From NCBI GenBank assembly GCA_942159475.1, contig OW804095.1:67050773-67114772 (forward strand): a stretch of DNA of 64,000 nucleotides. Reading direction: 5' to 3'. A program made the translations under genes and the position numbers. This stretch comes from Sthenelais limicola (taxonomy: Eukaryota > Annelida > Polychaeta > Phyllodocida > Sigalionidae). The notes beneath the pieces are model-generated. The model was not told the DNA's origin. It ran no database searches and was given only the letters and a program-made list of their open reading frames with translations. Of the stretch, positions 61,201 through 64,000 are shown one piece after another (positions within the stretch are counted from its first letter, which is position 1; the number at the start of each line of letters is the position of its first letter).

Positions 61201-63340
61201 TACGTAATACCTATGGCTTAGCATGAATAAGTAGACTTGCACAGTACTGGGTAGCTAAGTATAATTAGCGATTTTAATAATGAGGTAATATAATTAATAG
61301 GTGATAATTGGATAGATAATGAGGTTACACAATGTTACGTAATGTTACATAACACTGCCCCCCCCCCCCCCCGCCCTCAATCAGATACGAAGTATCGAAT
61401 GAGGGTGTACCCTAACAAAGAATTTTTTAGGAATTTTTGAAAGAATAAAAATAATAATTTTTTGAATAGCTGTGCTGTTACCTAGTTATCCAAGCCAAGT
61501 CATATGCGCGGTTACAATGTGCACATATAGGTATTCTTAAAAATAAAAAATAAAAAAAAGAATACACAAATTAATATTTTGAAAACATGTTCAACAATTC
61601 CTTAAAATCAACATCGTTATGAACATGTAACATACATTAATTAAGGTACGAATATTCTTCTAGCAAAGAATTATCTTGTCTGTACCGACACTTTTAAATG
61701 ATTATATAAACACAAGAGTTTCTTACTTCTGTTGGGTAATATTATGTAGAAGACAATACTCAAGCAGAAGTCCAATTCACAAAAACATAAATGATTAACA
61801 TATATTATGCTAAAAAAAATCAATGGTAAATGCCATTTGTTCAGGTTAAACGAGGAAGCATAATGCATAATACTACAATAATCCCGTCATGACAAACTGA
61901 ATGTATATAAACGCTAGGTAAAAATCTCAAGGTTAAAACGCCAGTGGTACGGTGCAAACAAAAGACATTTTCCATTCGAAAAATATTTCTATGTTAAATT
62001 CCAAATATGGCAGTCCAAACAGCAAATGCAGATGGCGCCACCGTCAAGTCTGTTTTGGACCGTACACATCGCCAAGTATAAGTAGCGGATAAATTGCGCA
62101 TTAACCATTAGGATTGTCGCCGGGCTGCTGGACACATCGTGCACAGCGGCTATCCACGACTTTGAGAAGAGCCTTGTTATATTCCTTACCATTCTTCTCT
62201 AAACAGGCAATGTCCCATTGCTTTGAGCAAGAGTATCCGTATATTCAATACCCTTACCCTAAAAAAAATTTCCAAATAGAAAATAAAAGCTTAACACTCC
62301 TTACTGTTGTTTTAAAAAACATAATAAAAATACATCTCCTAAAGAGTAATCAGTTGATAATCCCTCACCGTCTATACTACACGAGTAAGGTCCCTAGTAG
62401 GCTACTAGCCAGATTAGATTATCAACGTCGGCTGAGCTATACCCTGTACTGGGTTACATAATAATAGCTAGGGATAGGATATAGGTCCACTATACTTCTA
62501 TACCACTGAGGTTGCATGCCTCCTACGTAAACAAATACATGTGTCCACATGATGATCCCGAGGATCTGGTGAATAAAACAGTTCAAGTATCGCTAGATTT
62601 TTAACATATCATAGCCTCTTTTTTTCTAAAAACTTATAGAATTTTTTTTTTCAAATACATTCGTTTTCTTAGATCAACGATAATCGTTTCTTAAAGGAAA
62701 CCTACGTCCGACTAACGCGAGTAAATATAGCCTAGGGCAGCAACTGACACATGTGTCTGGGATGCCTCGTTATAGGCGTATAGAATTACAAAATACCTCT
62801 GTCGGTACAGTCATTACATGTGTATAATCGTTAGTAATCATCCGTAGACAAAACATCAGTCGTCTGGCGACAATTCTTGTCACAACATGATCATGACCCA
62901 CAGCTTGTGGTCTCGGTGTCTATGTTTACATCCGATGAAGTAATAAACCAACTAATCGTGATTTGTATCAACACAGAGAAGTGTCTACTAATAGTAAATG
63001 GTTCTAAATATAGGCTACACATTCCACAATAACTAACCAGAGCGAGAAAGGTATATTTCAGACAATGACGCTTGTCTGCTGCTTAAAAGTGTAATGAATT
63101 CTCCTCAACTGGGATAAAAATTCAAGGACATAACAATACAAATACATTCGCAAGAACAAACAATATAAAAATGCCAGACAATGATGCTTGCCTGCTGCGT
63201 GAAATTGATACGTATTATCAACTGAGTCCAACTCAGGAAAAGTTCATATGAAAAAGATATCAGAGGAAAGGTATAATACTCAAACCTCAGGCAATGGGGG
63301 CGAGCCAAGTGCCTATTAAAATTATCAAATTTAATAAAAT
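58290..63340. other. Gene-poor right-hand region
   Basis: No exon is supported here. Poly-C tracts occur at about 58958-58971 and 61358-61373, the latter followed by a small hairpin (CCCTCA...GATAC-GAA-GTATC...TGAGGG). A motif-dense patch with open frames on both strands at about 62000-62190 is unassigned. The region is downstream of the minus-strand gene at the edge. Confidence 0.4.
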
Positions 63341-63353
63341 GTTCATTTTCATC

Positions 63354-64000
63354 TTAGATCCGTTCCACGCTTGATCTATGGGGCACCACCAATAGTTCTT
63401 CTTCAGTACCATTTTCTCTTGCTGACAAATAGGCAGCCGTACTCCTGTAAGAAAGCATCAATTACGGTCCAATGACAGGTTGCATAGAATATTGGGCATC
63501 ATAAACACATTTTATATATCAATATCAATGCCAGGGTGCCAAAGTCAATTGAAAAAGCGCTTAAAAAAAATAATACTTTCGAACGAGTACAACCAGATAT
63601 TTATTCCTGAGAAAAAGGAAATATCAAGGTGAGAATTTCTTTTCAAGTCGATTCCAGCAAAAAAAACAAAAAAAACCCAACAAAATGGTATAATATAAAC
63701 ATGCAAAATCTTTTAGACAAGCAAAAACAAATTGGAACAGCAATGGATTCCAAAACAAAGTGATTATACAAACTTACATAGTAACACTAGACCCATTTGG
63801 ATCATCCATCCATGGTATCTGGTAGGAGCCAGTGCTGGAGGATACCAACAGAACATACATCGCATCTGATGCTGGGTCCATAATCTCTGCCAGGTTGTGA
63901 TGGTATCGTCGATCGACTTTGACCTTGCTAGGGAGCAAGATCTGCTTAGTTGTTCTGTGTACTTTTAACGATAGAGCTGCTCTCCATCGCAGATCAATAT
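63354..64000 (-). CDS. 3' end of an unrecognised gene: last two coding exons, continues past the window
   Basis: On the minus strand the region from the window edge to 63778 is open for 73 codons and ends at a GTAAGT donor. A 333-bp intron follows, with acceptor TTTCTTACAG at 63454-63445. The last exon (63444-63354) completes an ATG codon across the junction and stops at TAA 63356-63354. The joined peptide of 103 residues contains HHNLAEIMDP, SSTGSYQIPWMDD and ends HRSSVERI. Codon use and splice sites look real, but I recognise no family. There is one possible glycosylation sequon (NGT) near the end. The start and most of the gene lie beyond 64000. Confidence 0.6.

Noticed and set aside
62114..62461. 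115-residue plus-strand open frame and overlapping 67-residue minus-strand frame
   Set aside because: Neither resembles a known protein, and both being open suggests composition rather than coding.
1..64000. CRISPR arrays, bacterial operons or phage genes
   Set aside because: Introns, LINEs and MITEs show this is eukaryotic nuclear DNA, and no regularly spaced repeat-spacer array is present.

Overview
This AT-rich window is eukaryotic: multi-exon genes with GT-AG introns, long intergenic DNA and many degenerate transposons. An EF-hand LRRC74-type gene, an animal SLC47-type MATE transporter and TTAA-flanked miniature elements suggest a marine invertebrate (echinoderm, hemichordate, lancelet or mollusc). 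I cannot fix the species from sequence alone.

Positions 1-15,100 are mostly transposon debris. There is a decayed LINE reverse-transcriptase tail on the minus strand (428-2345). A compact 475-bp miniature element follows (2477-2951). A second copy of that element (3331-10166) has been split by a 6.3-kb insertion with CACTG/CAGTG ends. Then come a 345-bp element with perfect 32-bp terminal inverted repeats (10976-11320), a broken L1/Tx1-like LINE (12272-14690) and a ~27-bp minisatellite (14843-15050). Positions 15,100-26,270 hold no convincing gene, one ambiguous exon candidate (16820-17021) and a series of foldback sequences.

The first clear gene is a plus-strand MATE (SLC47-type) efflux transporter with 18 coding exons, 26278-35659, predicted at 642 aa. 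Two of the four membrane glutamates considered functionally important in human MATE1 appear replaced. Its last large intron holds a promoter-like CRE/E-box cluster and a 150-bp foldback. Between the genes lie two copies of a TTAA-flanked element, one carrying a nested insertion with target duplication.

The second clear gene, plus strand, is an LRRC74-like protein with a low-complexity acidic N-terminal region, RNH1-type leucine-rich repeats and two C-terminal EF-hands (13 coding exons from 43181 to 52249, with a possible first coding exon at 40696-40713). The region 52.3-63.3 kb is gene-poor with promoter- or enhancer-like patches, notably a CCAAT / X-box / NRF1 / YY1 cluster at 57.8-58.0 kb. 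The last 650 bases hold the final two exons of an unrecognised minus-strand gene that continues beyond the window.

I did not find a convincing new multi-gene system. The best leads are the substituted MATE, the nested transposon, the hidden right-edge gene and the X-box promoter-like cluster.
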